Shown here: positions 8,140 to 16,090 of the stretch, one piece after another
How the letters are laid out: the number at the start of each line of letters is the position of its first letter
How positions within the stretch are numbered: position 1 is the stretch's first letter
DNA from: Glycomyces sp. NRRL B-16210
Lineage (GTDB): Bacteria > Actinomycetota > Actinomycetes > Mycobacteriales > Micromonosporaceae
DNA length: 64,000 nucleotides
Assembly: GCF_000719515.1 (NCBI RefSeq)
Contig: NZ_JOGR01000013.1
Span: 1 to 64,000 of the forward strand
Direction: 5' to 3'
Program-made: the position numbers and the translations under genes
The notes under the pieces: generated by a model
What the model saw: the letters and a program-made list of their open reading frames with translations, nothing else
Databases searched by the model: none
Told to the model about the DNA's origin: nothing

Positions 8140-8478
8140 GGTCTGCTCTCCTTCGAGTTGTCGGATGGTCGCTTCGACGGTGGCGGCGAGGCGTTCGAGG
8201 CGCCCGCGCTCCTCGGCGATCTGGTCCGCGTGGCGCCTGAGCGCCTCGGTCTCGGCCAGATCGCCTTCGAGGACCTCGGCGATCGTGTCCAGGCGCAGGC
8301 CCAGCCGCTTGAGCAGGAGGATCCGCTGGAGTCGCAGCAGTTCCCGCTCGCCGTAGCGGCGCAGCCCGCCGTGGCCGGTCGCCGCCGGCGCCAGGAGCCC
8401 GATCGCGTCGTAGTGGCGCAGGGTGCGCGAGGTGACGCCGGTCAGCTTCGCGACCTCCGCCGTCGTCCAGGTGCGCAT
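7720..8478 (-). CDS. tipA: TipAL-like MerR-family drug-sensing activator
   Basis: A 252-aa regulator. Residues 1-70 form a MerR winged helix (WTTAEVAKLTGVTSRTLRHYDAIGLL), 75-112 a coiled dimerisation helix, and 115-252 a TipAS-type ligand domain (ETWFDGLDAGKRAEYEAEARRRWG, then VVAGHYAFIASVWG and YTEDPAFTATFDEVARGLAGFLREAMDHYA). In Streptomyces lividans TipAL binds thiopeptides and activates its own promoter, and a shorter TipAS is made from an internal start. Here Met114 (8137-8139) is preceded by AAGGAG at good spacing, so the same two-product design is likely (see separate entry). A palindromic operator lies about 40 bp upstream of the ATG. Its ligand need not be a thiopeptide. Confidence 0.9.
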   Translation of the reverse strand: MRTWTTAEVAKLTGVTSRTLRHYDAIGLLAPAATGHGGLRRYGERELLRLQRILLLKRLGLRLDTIAEVLEGDLAETEALRRHADQIAEERGRLERLAATVEATIRQLEGEQTMTPETWFDGLDAGKRAEYEAEARRRWGDEVVDAGDAAVKAMSDEERRAIPAKFEEIHRRLAALRAEGLGPGSAEAQEVVAGHYAFIASVWGSVPTAEAYKGLGELYTEDPAFTATFDEVARGLAGFLREAMDHYADANL

Positions 8479-8518
8479 CGCCGGTCCTCTCCGTTCGTCG
8501 TGAACTCGAAGGTATTGC

Positions 8519-8533
8519 TTGACGTTACGTCAA
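8519..8533. promoter_or_regulatory. Palindromic MerR operator of the tipA-like gene
   Basis: TTGACGTTACGTCAA is a perfect 15-bp palindrome around a central T, 41 bp upstream of the ATG. On the minus strand it begins with a TTGACG -35-like hexamer, and the palindrome fills the promoter spacer, which is where MerR-type activators bind. Confidence 0.7.
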
Positions 8534-8568
8534 CTGCAAGTCCGATTCGAGGAGACGGCGGACACGGG

Positions 8569-8600
8569 CCGGGGCCCGCGACGAAGGTCGCGGGCCCCGG
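8569..8600 (-). terminator. Terminator after rhamnogalacturonan lyase locus
   Basis: A 14-bp perfect stem (CCGGGGCCCGCGAC and its complement) with a GAAG loop, 16 nt beyond the lyase stop codon on the minus strand. Confidence 0.75.
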
Positions 8601-8615
8601 TTCTGGGGAGGAGGG

Positions 8616-10571
8616 CTATGGAGTGGTGACGTTCGGCCACGGGTAGGAGGTGACGTCGCTGCCGATGTAGAAGCTCGGGTGCGGCGGTTGGTTGTAGGCG
8701 GTGTTCTGCCAGGCGATGGCGACCCGGTACTGGACGTCGTGCATGAGGGTCGCGATGCGCAGGTTCGTCTGGTGCGGGGTGGCGTAGATCCGCAGGGCGG
8801 AGTCGTTGCTGGTGCGCCAGATGACCTCTTCGCGCCAGTCGCCGAACAGGTCCGCCGACAGGCCGGGTGTGGCCTTGGTGCCGTTATTCGAAGCCACACC
8901 TGATCCCGACAGCAGTGTCCCGGAGGGGTACTTGGTGATCTGGGTGCCGTCGAGCAGTTCCCGCTCCCCGTCACCGTCCCACCAGATCACGAAGTTGGTC
9001 GAGGCCGGCTTCGAGCCGATGTTCTGCCCCGAAGCGTTCAACAGCCCCGAGACATTGGACGACCAGTATTCGGCCCCAGGGTTACTGGCGCTGACGTTCG
9101 CGGCCACGCCGCGCCCGTTATCACCGCTCGGGCTGGTCTGGAACAGGATCGAACCGTTCGAGCCGTTGAGATGCGAGGACGGCGCACTGCTGTTCTCGTG
9201 CGGCATGAACACTTCCTGGCCCGGCCGCGAAGGCACGAAGTCGCTCACGTGGAGGGCGTCGCCGTGGCCGAAGCCGGTGTTCCACAGGGCCTGTCCGTTG
9301 GAGCCGACGGCCATGGCGCCGTAGACGATGTCCTGGCGGCCGTCGAGTCGTTGACGTTGCCGCGGGCGGGCTGGTAGTTGATCGTGTCGAGGATCGCGCC
9401 GTTGGCGCCGTTGAAGATCGTCAGATACTCCGGGCCACTGAGGACGTATCCGCTGCTGTTGCGGTGGTCGGCGCCGGAGTTGCCGATGACCTGTCCGGTG
9501 CCGGAGACGGTGGCGTCGGCGGTCTTCATCGCGATCTCGGCTCTGCCGTCGCCGTCGTAGTCGAACACCTGGAACTGGGTGTAGTGCGCCCCGGCCCTGA
9601 TGTTGCGGCCCAAATCGATCCGCCACAGGCGAGTCCCGTTGAGCTTGTACGCGTCGATGAACACGTTCCCGGTGTGGCCGGACTGCGAATTGTCCTTCGC
9701 GTTGCTCGGGTCCCACTTGACGAGGTACTCGTACTGCCCGTCGCCGTCGAGGTCCCCGACGCTCATGTCGTTGGCCGAGTACGTGTACGACACACCATCC
9801 GGAGTCGACGGTGTAGGTGCCGCTGCCGCCGGTGTCGAGGTAGTTCGTCGCACCGGTCAGCGGGGAACTGTTGAGCAGGGTCCCGTTGCGGTACACGTTG
9901 AACGCGGTATTAGCCGAGTCGGTGCCGAGCAGCCGCCAGGACACGAGGTTCCCCCCACCGGAAGGCACCACCGTGACACCGCGGCTCAGGTTCTCAACCT
10001 GGTACCCGTTCTGCTGCGCGCCGCCGACCTCGATGAGCTGGAACTGCTGGTTCGTCCCGCCGGTCACGTCGTACTGCGAGAGCCGCGAGCCCGCGGAGGT
10101 CGACCACTCCCACACGTCGAGGGCCTTGCCCGAGAAGCGGTTCACGAAGCTGGAGTAGCCGCCGCTCTGATTGACCTGGAACTGCTGGTTGGTGCCGCCG
10201 AGGTCGGTGTACTGGGCGATGGTCGCGCCGTTCTCGGCGTTCCACTCCCAGATGTCGAGGACCAGACCGGAGTGCCGCACCTGGATGCGGTAGTAGCCGC
10301 CCCCGGCGTCGATGAAGCGGAACTGCTGGCTGGTGGCATCGGTGCGGTTGCTCTGGACGATCTGGGCGCCGCCCGCGGTGCTGCCGCCCTCGACTTCGAG
10401 GACGAGCCCGGAATGGCGGGACTGGAGGACGTACCAGGCGGAGGTGTCGACCTGAGCCGACGCGTGCTGGGGGAGTGCGATGAGGACGAACAGGCCCGTC
10501 AGCGCCGCCGTGAGGAGGGCTGCCCAGCGGGCGTGCCGCTTGAGGGCGGGCTTCGGTGAGGGAATGCGCAT
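8616..10571 (-). pseudogene. Rhamnogalacturonan lyase (PL11-like) with ricin-type lectin domain, disrupted
   Basis: A secreted pectin-degrading enzyme cleaving the rhamnogalacturonan-I backbone. The ATG at 10571 has GGAG 6 nt upstream. Residues 1-40 are a signal peptide ending in ASA. Residues 45-190 form a ricin-B/CBM13 lectin with three repeats each closing in Q-Q-F. Residues 195-255 begin the lyase domain (SRGVTVVPSGGGNLVSWRLLG). The frame then breaks twice. Around 9800 TYTV jumps to TPDGVSYTYSAND in another frame; around 9345 PARGNVND jumps back to GRQDIVYGAMAV. At both joints residues normal for the family are missing (roughly 35 and 80), so these look like out-of-frame deletions rather than single-base errors. 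The C-terminal part is normal (LSADLFGDWREEVIWRT, YNQPPHPSFYIG). It is pseudogenised or misassembled. Confidence 0.82.
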
Positions 10572-10723
10572 GTGGAGCTCCATGGGACTTTGTTATGAAG
10601 GCGCACAAGGCCAATCGGTCGACAGCGAAGGTGACGCGGACATGCCGGGAGCCGCGTGCGCCGCGCACCATGAAATCGAAAGATTGAGTTGAATCGATAT
10701 AATGGCGCGGACTCAGCATAACT

Positions 10724-10737
10724 TGTTAGCGCTCTCA
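10724..10737. promoter_or_regulatory. LacI-family operator before the lyase gene
   Basis: TGTTAGCGCTCTCA matches the common LacI-family pattern with an AGCGCT core. It lies 153 bp upstream of the lyase start and 39 bp beyond the stop of the lacI-type gene, fitting repression of the lyase by its neighbour. Confidence 0.65.
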
Positions 10738-10775
10738 TTGCAATGGTCCGCGGCGAGTCCGCCGAGGGGCTCCGA

Positions 10776-11810
10776 TCAGCGCGGCGGGGCCGTCGACTCG
10801 CGCACGACGAGGCTCGTCGCCAACTGCACGTGGTGCGAGTCGGGCACCTTGCCCGCGGCCAGTTCGAGCACCGTGCGGGCCGCGACGCGGCCCATCTGCC
10901 GCAGCGGCTGCTTCACCGTCGTCAGCGGCGGCTCGACCCACATCGCGTTGTAGGTGTCGTCGAAGCCGATGACGCTGAGATCGGCGGGCACGTCCACGCC
11001 GTGCCTGCGGGCGCTGCGGATGACGCCCACGGCGATGGCGTCGCTGGCGGCGAAGATCGCGGTCGGCGGCTCGGGGAGCTCCAGCATGGCGTCGGTGAGC
11101 GCCGCGCCGTTCTCGGCGGTGAACTTGCCCGAGCCCATGAGCGCCGGGTCGAGGTCGATCCCGGCCGATTCGAGGGCCTCGCGGTACCCGTGCAGCCGCT
11201 CGCGGGCCGGCACCGACTGCGCGGGCCCGCCCGCGAAGCCGATCCGCGTGTGCCCCAGGTCGAGCAGGTGCCTGGTGGCCTGGACGCCGCCGGCCCAGTT
11301 GGTCGCGCCGAGGCTGGTGACGCGCTCGTCGAGCGGGTTCGCGGGGTCGATGACGACCAGCGGCAGGCCGACCTGCTCGCACGCGTCCATCTCCTCGCCG
11401 GTGAGCTGGGCGGTCACCACGACCAGTCCGGCCGCGCCGCGCGAGGCGATCTCCTTGACGCGGTCGACCCCGAGGGGCTCGTCCTGCGCGGTCCCCTCCG
11501 AGTCGAGCGAGCGGGTCACCACCTCGACGCCCAGTTCCCTGCCGCCGCTGATGATCCCGTCGAGCACGTACACCGCGTACATGTTCAGGATCGTGTCGAA
11601 GACGATGTGGATCGACTGCGGCGCGGGCGATTCGCGGGGCCCGGTGGTCGGCACGTAGTCGAGTTCGGCGATGGCCTCGCGGACGAGCCGCCGCGTCTCC
11701 TGGGCCACTCCCGGGCGGTCGTTGAGCACCTTGGAGGCGGTGGCCTTGGAGACGCCGGCGCGCCGGGCCACCTCGGTCAGCGTCGCGCGGGGGCGGTCCG
11801 GACTGCTCAT
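10776..11810 (-). CDS. LacI-family transcriptional repressor
   Basis: A 344-aa sugar-responsive repressor. Residues 8-55 are the helix-turn-helix and hinge (ATLTEVARRAGVSKATASKVLNDRPGVAQETR, then AIAELDYVP). Residues 65-340 form a periplasmic-binding-protein-like sensor (HIVFDTILNMYAVYVLDGI, GHTRIGFAGG, AIFAASDAIAVGVIRSARRHGVDVPADLSVIGFDD, PPLTTVKQPLRQMG). The ATG at 11810 follows GAAGAGG. It lies upstream of the rhamnogalacturonan lyase on the same strand, and an AGCGCT operator lies between them, so control of pectin use is the natural guess. A second palindrome and a CGAAACTTC motif lie upstream of its own start. The effector sugar is unknown. Confidence 0.92.
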   Translation of the reverse strand: MSSPDRPRATLTEVARRAGVSKATASKVLNDRPGVAQETRRLVREAIAELDYVPTTGPRESPAPQSIHIVFDTILNMYAVYVLDGIISGGRELGVEVVTRSLDSEGTAQDEPLGVDRVKEIASRGAAGLVVVTAQLTGEEMDACEQVGLPLVVIDPANPLDERVTSLGATNWAGGVQATRHLLDLGHTRIGFAGGPAQSVPARERLHGYREALESAGIDLDPALMGSGKFTAENGAALTDAMLELPEPPTAIFAASDAIAVGVIRSARRHGVDVPADLSVIGFDDTYNAMWVEPPLTTVKQPLRQMGRVAARTVLELAAGKVPDSHHVQLATSLVVRESTAPPR

Positions 11811-11857
11811 CGCTTGCACCTCTTCAGGATGGGGGTGCCGATATCCTATCGAGTCTC

Positions 11858-11870
11858 GGAAACAGTTTCC
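11858..11870. promoter_or_regulatory. Palindrome upstream of lacI-type gene, probable autoregulatory operator
   Basis: GGAAACAGTTTCC is a perfect 13-bp palindrome around a central A, 48 bp upstream of the repressor ATG. A CGAAACTTC motif (minus strand, 11883-11891) lies just further up, the same motif that is repeated before the CE15 esterase gene at 21.9 kb. Confidence 0.55.
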
Positions 11871-11933
11871 AAACTCCGCCGTGAAGTTTCGGCGAACCGG
11901 CCTCGATCCCCGCGGACTCGACCGCGCCGGGGC

Positions 11934-11962
11934 TTGACCGGTCAAGTGGAGCGGCGTACGTT
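11934..11962 (+). promoter_or_regulatory. Sigma-70-type promoter overlapped by palindrome CTTGACCGGTCAAG
   Basis: TTGACC (11934-11939) and TACGTT (11957-11962) are separated by 17 bp, a good housekeeping promoter. The -35 box lies inside the perfect palindrome CTTGACCGGTCAAG (11933-11946), so a dimeric regulator could block it. It points toward the small frame at 12018 and the GDSL esterase at 12284. Confidence 0.55.
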
Positions 11963-12017
11963 CGGAGCGTTTAGACGTCACCAGAAACCTTTTCCGACGT
12001 TGAGGAGTCATCGCCGC

Positions 12018-12176
12018 ATGTCGAACACCGCTCCCTGGCACGAACCCGGATGGTTCACCGTCGCTATCGGACACTCCAGTGCGGACCCGCCGCTCACGGG
12101 CCGATTCCGCATCACCGGATCGACCCGCGCCACCGGAGGCGAACGCGTCATGACCACCCCTGCCCGCCTCGACTGA
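12018..12176 (+). CDS. Possible small protein, 52 aa
   Basis: A short frame starting MSNTAPWHEPGWF, 55 nt after a good promoter and preceded by GAGGAG with 10 nt spacing. The sequence has no signal peptide, membrane segment or known motif, and its C-terminal half is of ordinary Arg/Thr composition. It could be a genuine small protein, a leader for the GDSL gene 107 bp downstream, or chance. The promoter and ribosome site are the only support. Confidence 0.3.
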   Translation: MSNTAPWHEPGWFTVAIGHSSADPPLTGRFRITGSTRATGGERVMTTPARLD

Positions 12177-12283
12177 CCCGTCCGCTTCCCGAATTCCCCT
12201 TCGGCACAGTGGACTTCGGCGCATAGAATGTCGTGACTCTCCGGGGGCGAGATCACGGCCCCCGAAACGACAAGGAGCACTCC

Positions 12284-13129
12284 ATGTCCGTCAACACCCA
12301 CAAGTCCCTTCGCCGCCTGCTGCCGCGCGCCGTCGCCGCGTTCGCCGTGGCCGCGCTCGGCGCCTTCGCGCTCAGCGGCTCGGCCGCCGCCGAACCGGCC
12401 GAGGAAGCGAGCGCCAGTTCCTGGCAGCCGAAGTACGTCGCCCTCGGCGACTCGTACGTGTCCGGCGTCGGCGCCGGCGACTACCTCGACGACGACGGCT
12501 GCTACCGCTCGGCCAACGCCTACCCGGTCCTCGCCGCGCTCGACATCGACGCGAGGCTCTCCTTCGACGCCTGCTCGGGCGCCCGCGTCGAAGACGTCGT
12601 CGCCGACCAGCTCGCGAACCTCGACGACCGCACCGACCACGTCACGATCGGCGTGGGCGGCAACGACGCCGGGTTCACCACCGTCCTCACCGCCTGCGCC
12701 GGGACCGACACGGCCCTGTGCGAGAACGCGATCGCGGGCGCCCAGTCGGTCATCACCGACTCGCTCCCGGCCGAACTCGACGACCTCTACACGCAGGTCG
12801 AGACCCTCGCGCCCGGCGCCGACATCACCGTCGTCGGCAACCCGCGCCTGTTCAACGGCACCGCCTGCGACGTCACCCTCGGCATCACCCCCGACGAGCA
12901 GGCCCTGCTGAACGAGACCGCCGACCTCCTCGCCGAGACCACCGCGGGCGTCGCCGCCGACCACGGCTTCGACTTCGCCGACGTCCGCGACACCTTCGCC
13001 GGGCACGAGATCTGCTCGGCCGACCCGTGGATCCTCGGCTACACCGGCACGCTGGAGTCCTTCCACGCCAACGCCGCCGGCCACGCCGCCTACGCCGAAG
13101 CCGTGATCCCCTACCTCCGGGGCTGCTGA
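12284..13129 (+). CDS. Secreted SGNH/GDSL-type esterase or lipase
   Basis: A 281-aa exported hydrolase. Residues 1-36 are a signal peptide (RRLLPRAVAAFAVAALGAFALSGSAAA). The catalytic block I is ALGDSYVSG with Ser57; block III is GVGGNDAGF (124-132); the final block SFHANAAGH near 260-267 supplies the His. Several Cys (CYRS, DACSG, TACAG, LCEN, ACDV, EICS) are placed as in the Streptomyces SGNH lipases with disulfides. ATG 12284 has AAGGAG 6 nt upstream. A small stem-loop (CGGGGGC / GCCCCCG, 12242-12264) lies in the 5' leader just before the ribosome site. It probably cleaves lipid or plant-derived esters outside the cell. Confidence 0.92.
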   Translation: MSVNTHKSLRRLLPRAVAAFAVAALGAFALSGSAAAEPAEEASASSWQPKYVALGDSYVSGVGAGDYLDDDGCYRSANAYPVLAALDIDARLSFDACSGARVEDVVADQLANLDDRTDHVTIGVGGNDAGFTTVLTACAGTDTALCENAIAGAQSVITDSLPAELDDLYTQVETLAPGADITVVGNPRLFNGTACDVTLGITPDEQALLNETADLLAETTAGVAADHGFDFADVRDTFAGHEICSADPWILGYTGTLESFHANAAGHAAYAEAVIPYLRGC

Positions 13130-13135
13130 CGCCCG

Positions 13136-13163
13136 CCGGCCCGCGGGACCTCCCGCGGGCCGG
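13136..13163 (+). terminator. Terminator after GDSL esterase
   Basis: A 13-bp perfect stem (CCGGCCCGCGGGA and its complement) with a 2-nt loop by strict pairing, starting 6 nt after the esterase stop. Confidence 0.7.
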
Positions 13164-13189
13164 ACCCGCCCTTCGGGCACAATCCTGGG

Positions 13190-13591
13190 ATGCCCAGACG
13201 CTCCCGCCCGACCGCCTGCCCCTGCGGCACCGGCGCGGCCTACGCCGACTGCTGCGGTCCCCTCCACGCCGGCACCGCCAAGGCCGCCACCGCCGAAGCC
13301 CTCATGCGCTCGCGATACAGCGCCTTCGCCGTCGGCGACGAAGCCCACCTGCTGCGCACCTGGCACCCGAGCACGCGCCCCGACCGGATCGGCCTCGCCG
13401 CCGACGACCGCCGCTGGACCGGCCTGGCGATCCTGGAGACCACCGGCGGCTCCCCGCTCCACACCAGCGGCACCGTCCGCTTCCGCGCCTCCTATACCGA
13501 TCCCGAAGGCCCGGGCTCCCAGACCGAGAACAGCGCCTTCGCGCGCATCGGTCCCGACTGGTTCTACGTGGACGCCGTCGACCCCGCCTGA
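13190..13591 (+). CDS. YchJ/UPF0225-family SEC-C motif protein
   Basis: A 133-aa cytoplasmic protein. It opens with a zinc-binding SEC-C motif (CPCGTGAAYADCCGPLH, residues 10-26), followed by EALMRSRYSAFAVGDEAHLLRTWHPSTRP, the signature of the YchJ family, and an NTF2-like C-terminal part (GTVRFRASY, FYVDAVDP). The length is normal. The biochemical role of YchJ proteins is not established, so only a metal-binding scaffold can be stated. It lies between the esterase terminator and a TetR regulator whose promoter begins about 30 bp after its stop. Confidence 0.9.
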   Translation: MPRRSRPTACPCGTGAAYADCCGPLHAGTAKAATAEALMRSRYSAFAVGDEAHLLRTWHPSTRPDRIGLAADDRRWTGLAILETTGGSPLHTSGTVRFRASYTDPEGPGSQTENSAFARIGPDWFYVDAVDPA

Positions 13592-13657
13592 GCTGAGCCA
13601 ACCGGGGCAATCCATCGAATACTTGTCGATACTTTGACAACTGTCTAACCTCGTCGA

Positions 13658-14260
13658 GTGAGTTTCGACCCCCCGTCACCCGCCAAAGACCGCCGGGTGC
13701 GACGAACCCGCGCCGCCCTCCTGGGCGCCGCGGTCTCCCTCGTGACCGAGCGCGGCACCGCCAACATCCCCGTCTCCGACATCGCCGACGCCGCCGGGGT
13801 GAGCCGCCAGCTCGTCTACCTCCACTACGGCGACCGCGACAACCTCCTCCTCGAAGCCGCGCTCGACCTCGCCCGCACCGACCTCGGCCGGCCCCGCGCG
13901 GAGACCGACGAGCTGATCGGCCGCGAGCGCGCTCTGGCGGCGGCCCGCCACTTCGCAGCCCACCGCGGCTTCTACCGCGCGATGTTCAGCAGCGCGAGCG
14001 CCTTCGCCCTCAACAAGGCCGTCAGCCGGGCGCTCGCGCCGCTGCCGGCCCGCTACGGCGCGCGCCTGCCCGGCGAGATCGCCGAGGACCTCGCGGTGTT
14101 CGTCGCCAACGGCGCGACCGCGCTCATCGCCGCCTGGGTCAGCGAAGGCGACGAGCCCCTCGACCCCGAGTCCATGGCCGACCGCCTCCAGGCGGTGGGC
14201 CAGGTCGTCGCGACCGCGATCGACGCCCTCCCGTGCCCCGAGGCCCCGCCCGGCGAATGA
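13658..14260 (+). CDS. TetR-family regulator, probably leaderless
   Basis: A 200-aa regulator. Residues 12-60 hold the DNA-binding domain (RRTRAALLGAAVSLVTERG, then VSDIADAAGVSRQLVYLHYGDRDNLLLEAALD). The rest is the ligand and dimer domain. The GTG at 13658 has no ribosome site. TTGTCG (13623) and TAACCT (13646) with 17 bp between would place the transcript start at or next to the GTG, so the message is probably leaderless. Short inverted arms TTGTC (13623-13627) and GACAA (13636-13640) in the promoter could be its own operator. The target genes are not obvious. Confidence 0.88.
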   Translation: MSFDPPSPAKDRRVRRTRAALLGAAVSLVTERGTANIPVSDIADAAGVSRQLVYLHYGDRDNLLLEAALDLARTDLGRPRAETDELIGRERALAAARHFAAHRGFYRAMFSSASAFALNKAVSRALAPLPARYGARLPGEIAEDLAVFVANGATALIAAWVSEGDEPLDPESMADRLQAVGQVVATAIDALPCPEAPPGE

Positions 14261-14392
14261 CCGCATCCGCTGCGGCGCAGCGCCCTCGGGCGACCAGTGC
14301 TCGAATCGCCTGCCGAGACCCGCGAAGGATTCGCCGCGCCGACGCCCGGATCGGTACGATGAGCCTCGGGAACCCGATCCCGAGGAGCGCAC

Positions 14393-14944
14393 ATGTCCAC
14401 AGCCGAACTCTTGTCGATCGCGATGCTGCTTCGGCAGCGCGGCGAGATCGACGACCGCATCGCGGAGATCATCGGCCGTCCCCTGCGCTCGGGGCGACTC
14501 GCCGAGTGGATCGCCGCCGTGATCTTCGACATAGAGCTCGACGACGCCGCCGGTGCCGCCAGACACAGCGGCGTCGACGGCCGCTTCCGCACCGGGCCCC
14601 TCGCCGGAGCCACCGTCAACATCGAGCACTACCCGCGCGATCAAGGCCTGCTCAACATGACCGACGCCGAGGAACTCGACTACTACCTCGTCATGACCGG
14701 CCCGCGCGGCCCGGCCGGGAACGCCCCTCCCTGGAGCATCGACCAGGTCTATCTCTTCGACGCCCAGGCCCTGTTCGACACCATGCGCGAGCACCTGCGG
14801 CGGATCGGCATCGGCACCAGCGTCCGCTCCGCGTACTGGTACGCCGCCCAGATCCACCCCCTCCCGGTGAACCCGGCGCTGGTCCTCACCGCCGACCAGT
14901 CCGCGGCCCTCGACGTCTTCAAATCCGAGTACTCGGGTACCTGA
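14393..14944 (+). CDS. Hypothetical protein, 183 aa
   Basis: An unrecognised cytoplasmic protein. It opens with a helical stretch (AELLSIAMLLRQRGEIDDRIAEIIGRPLRSGRLAEWIAAVIFDIEL) and then alpha/beta segments with GPLAGATVNIEHYP and LDYYLVMTGPRG. The last third (YLFDAQALFDTMREHLRRIGIGTSVRSAYWYAAQIHPL) resembles the end of small proteins that hold a nuclease-like core, but no catalytic set can be named. The ATG at 14393 follows CGAGGAGC with 4-8 nt spacing. It stands alone between the TetR and terC-like genes. Confidence 0.75.
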   Translation: MSTAELLSIAMLLRQRGEIDDRIAEIIGRPLRSGRLAEWIAAVIFDIELDDAAGAARHSGVDGRFRTGPLAGATVNIEHYPRDQGLLNMTDAEELDYYLVMTGPRGPAGNAPPWSIDQVYLFDAQALFDTMREHLRRIGIGTSVRSAYWYAAQIHPLPVNPALVLTADQSAALDVFKSEYSGT

Positions 14945-15046
14945 CCCAAGGGCGATCGGCGCTGCGCATTCAAACCCGTTACGATGCGGGAGCCTGCGGG
15001 TGATGTCAGCCCGCAGTCGCTGTGATGGCAATCTGACGGAGGTAGC

Positions 15047-16051
15047 GTGCTCGATATCAGCCCACTCACTTGGGCGGTCACCATCGGTTTCATCGTCGCT
15101 TTGCTTGCGGTGGACCTGATCTTGGCGGCGGCGCGACCGCACCACGTCGGATTCAAAGAGGCCACCGCCTGGTCCGTGTTCTACATTGCAGTCGCCATCG
15201 GATTCGGCGTCTGGTTCGGCCTGCAATACGGCAACGCCTACGGCACCGAATACTTCGCCGGCTACATCATCGAGAAGAGCCTCTCGGTCGACAACCTGTT
15301 CGTCTTCGTCATCATCATGTCGACGTTCGCGGTACCCGACCACCACCAGCACAAGGTGCTCACCTTCGGCATCGTGCTCGCGCTCATCATGCGCGCGTTC
15401 TTCATCTTCATCGGCGCCGCGCTCATCAACACCTTCTCGTTCATGTTCGTGGTCTTCGGACTCCTGCTGATCTACACCGCGATCCAGCTCTTCCGACACC
15501 GAGACGAGGATCCGGACGTCGAGAGCAACCTCATGGTCCGCGGCGCGCGGCGGTTCCTGCCCGTCAGCGCCGACTACATCGGCGGCAAGCTCTTCGCGAA
15601 GGAGGCCGGACGGCGGGTCGTCACCCCGCTGTTCATCGTCCTCATCGCCATCGGCAGCATCGACCTGCTGTTCGCCCTCGACTCGATCCCCGCGGTCTTC
15701 GGCGTCACGCAGGAGGCGTACATCGTCTTCACCGCCAACGCCTTCGCGCTGCTCGGCCTCAGGGCCCTGTTCTTCCTCGTGAAGGGCCTGCTCGACCGGC
15801 TGGTCTACCTCTCGACCGGCCTGTCGCTCATCCTGCTGTTCATCGGCGCCAAGCTGCTCATGCACTGGGCCCACGAGGACATCAACGACTCGATCCCCGC
15901 GATCCCGACGCCGCTCAGCCTCGGCGTCGTCGTCGTCATCCTCTTCGTCGTCACCGTCGCGAGCCTCCTCAAGACCCGCGGCAACCCCGGCCAGAAGGCA
16001 CACGCCGGGTCCCTCTCCGCCACCAAGAGCCGAGAAGACGACACAGAGTAA
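15047..16051 (+). CDS. TerC-family integral membrane protein
   Basis: A 334-aa membrane protein with about nine hydrophobic segments. Family marks are EYFAGYIIEKSLSVDNLFVF (residues 67-86) and the second acidic pair IGSIDLLFALDSIPAVFGVT (around 205-224); these Asp/Glu residues within membrane helices are the likely metal path. TerC/Alx proteins export manganese or protect against metal and tellurite stress. The GTG at 15047 has GGAGG 5 nt upstream. The leader holds a stem-loop (CTGCGGG 14994-15000 with CCCGCAG 15010-15016); it does not show the conserved boxes of the yybP-ykoY manganese riboswitch. The gene ends at a bidirectional terminator. Confidence 0.92.
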   Translation: MLDISPLTWAVTIGFIVALLAVDLILAAARPHHVGFKEATAWSVFYIAVAIGFGVWFGLQYGNAYGTEYFAGYIIEKSLSVDNLFVFVIIMSTFAVPDHHQHKVLTFGIVLALIMRAFFIFIGAALINTFSFMFVVFGLLLIYTAIQLFRHRDEDPDVESNLMVRGARRFLPVSADYIGGKLFAKEAGRRVVTPLFIVLIAIGSIDLLFALDSIPAVFGVTQEAYIVFTANAFALLGLRALFFLVKGLLDRLVYLSTGLSLILLFIGAKLLMHWAHEDINDSIPAIPTPLSLGVVVVILFVVTVASLLKTRGNPGQKAHAGSLSATKSREDDTE

Positions 16052-16061
16052 ACCGATCGCG

Positions 16062-16090
16062 AAGGGGCGCTGCGGAACGCAGCGCCCCTT
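16062..16090. terminator. Bidirectional terminator between terC-like and MFS genes
   Basis: A 12-bp stem (AAGGGGCGCTGC paired with GCAGCGCCCCTT) with a 5-nt loop and a short T run, located between convergent stops. It ends one base before the MFS stop codon. Confidence 0.85.

Noticed and set aside
14945..15046. Possible yybP-ykoY manganese riboswitch before the terC-like gene
   Set aside because: Only a simple 7-bp stem-loop is visible; the conserved boxes of that riboswitch are absent.
13676..16003. A 775-codon minus-strand frame opposite tetR and terC-like genes
   Set aside because: Asp/Glu/Gly-rich antisense of membrane-protein and TetR codons; no domain.
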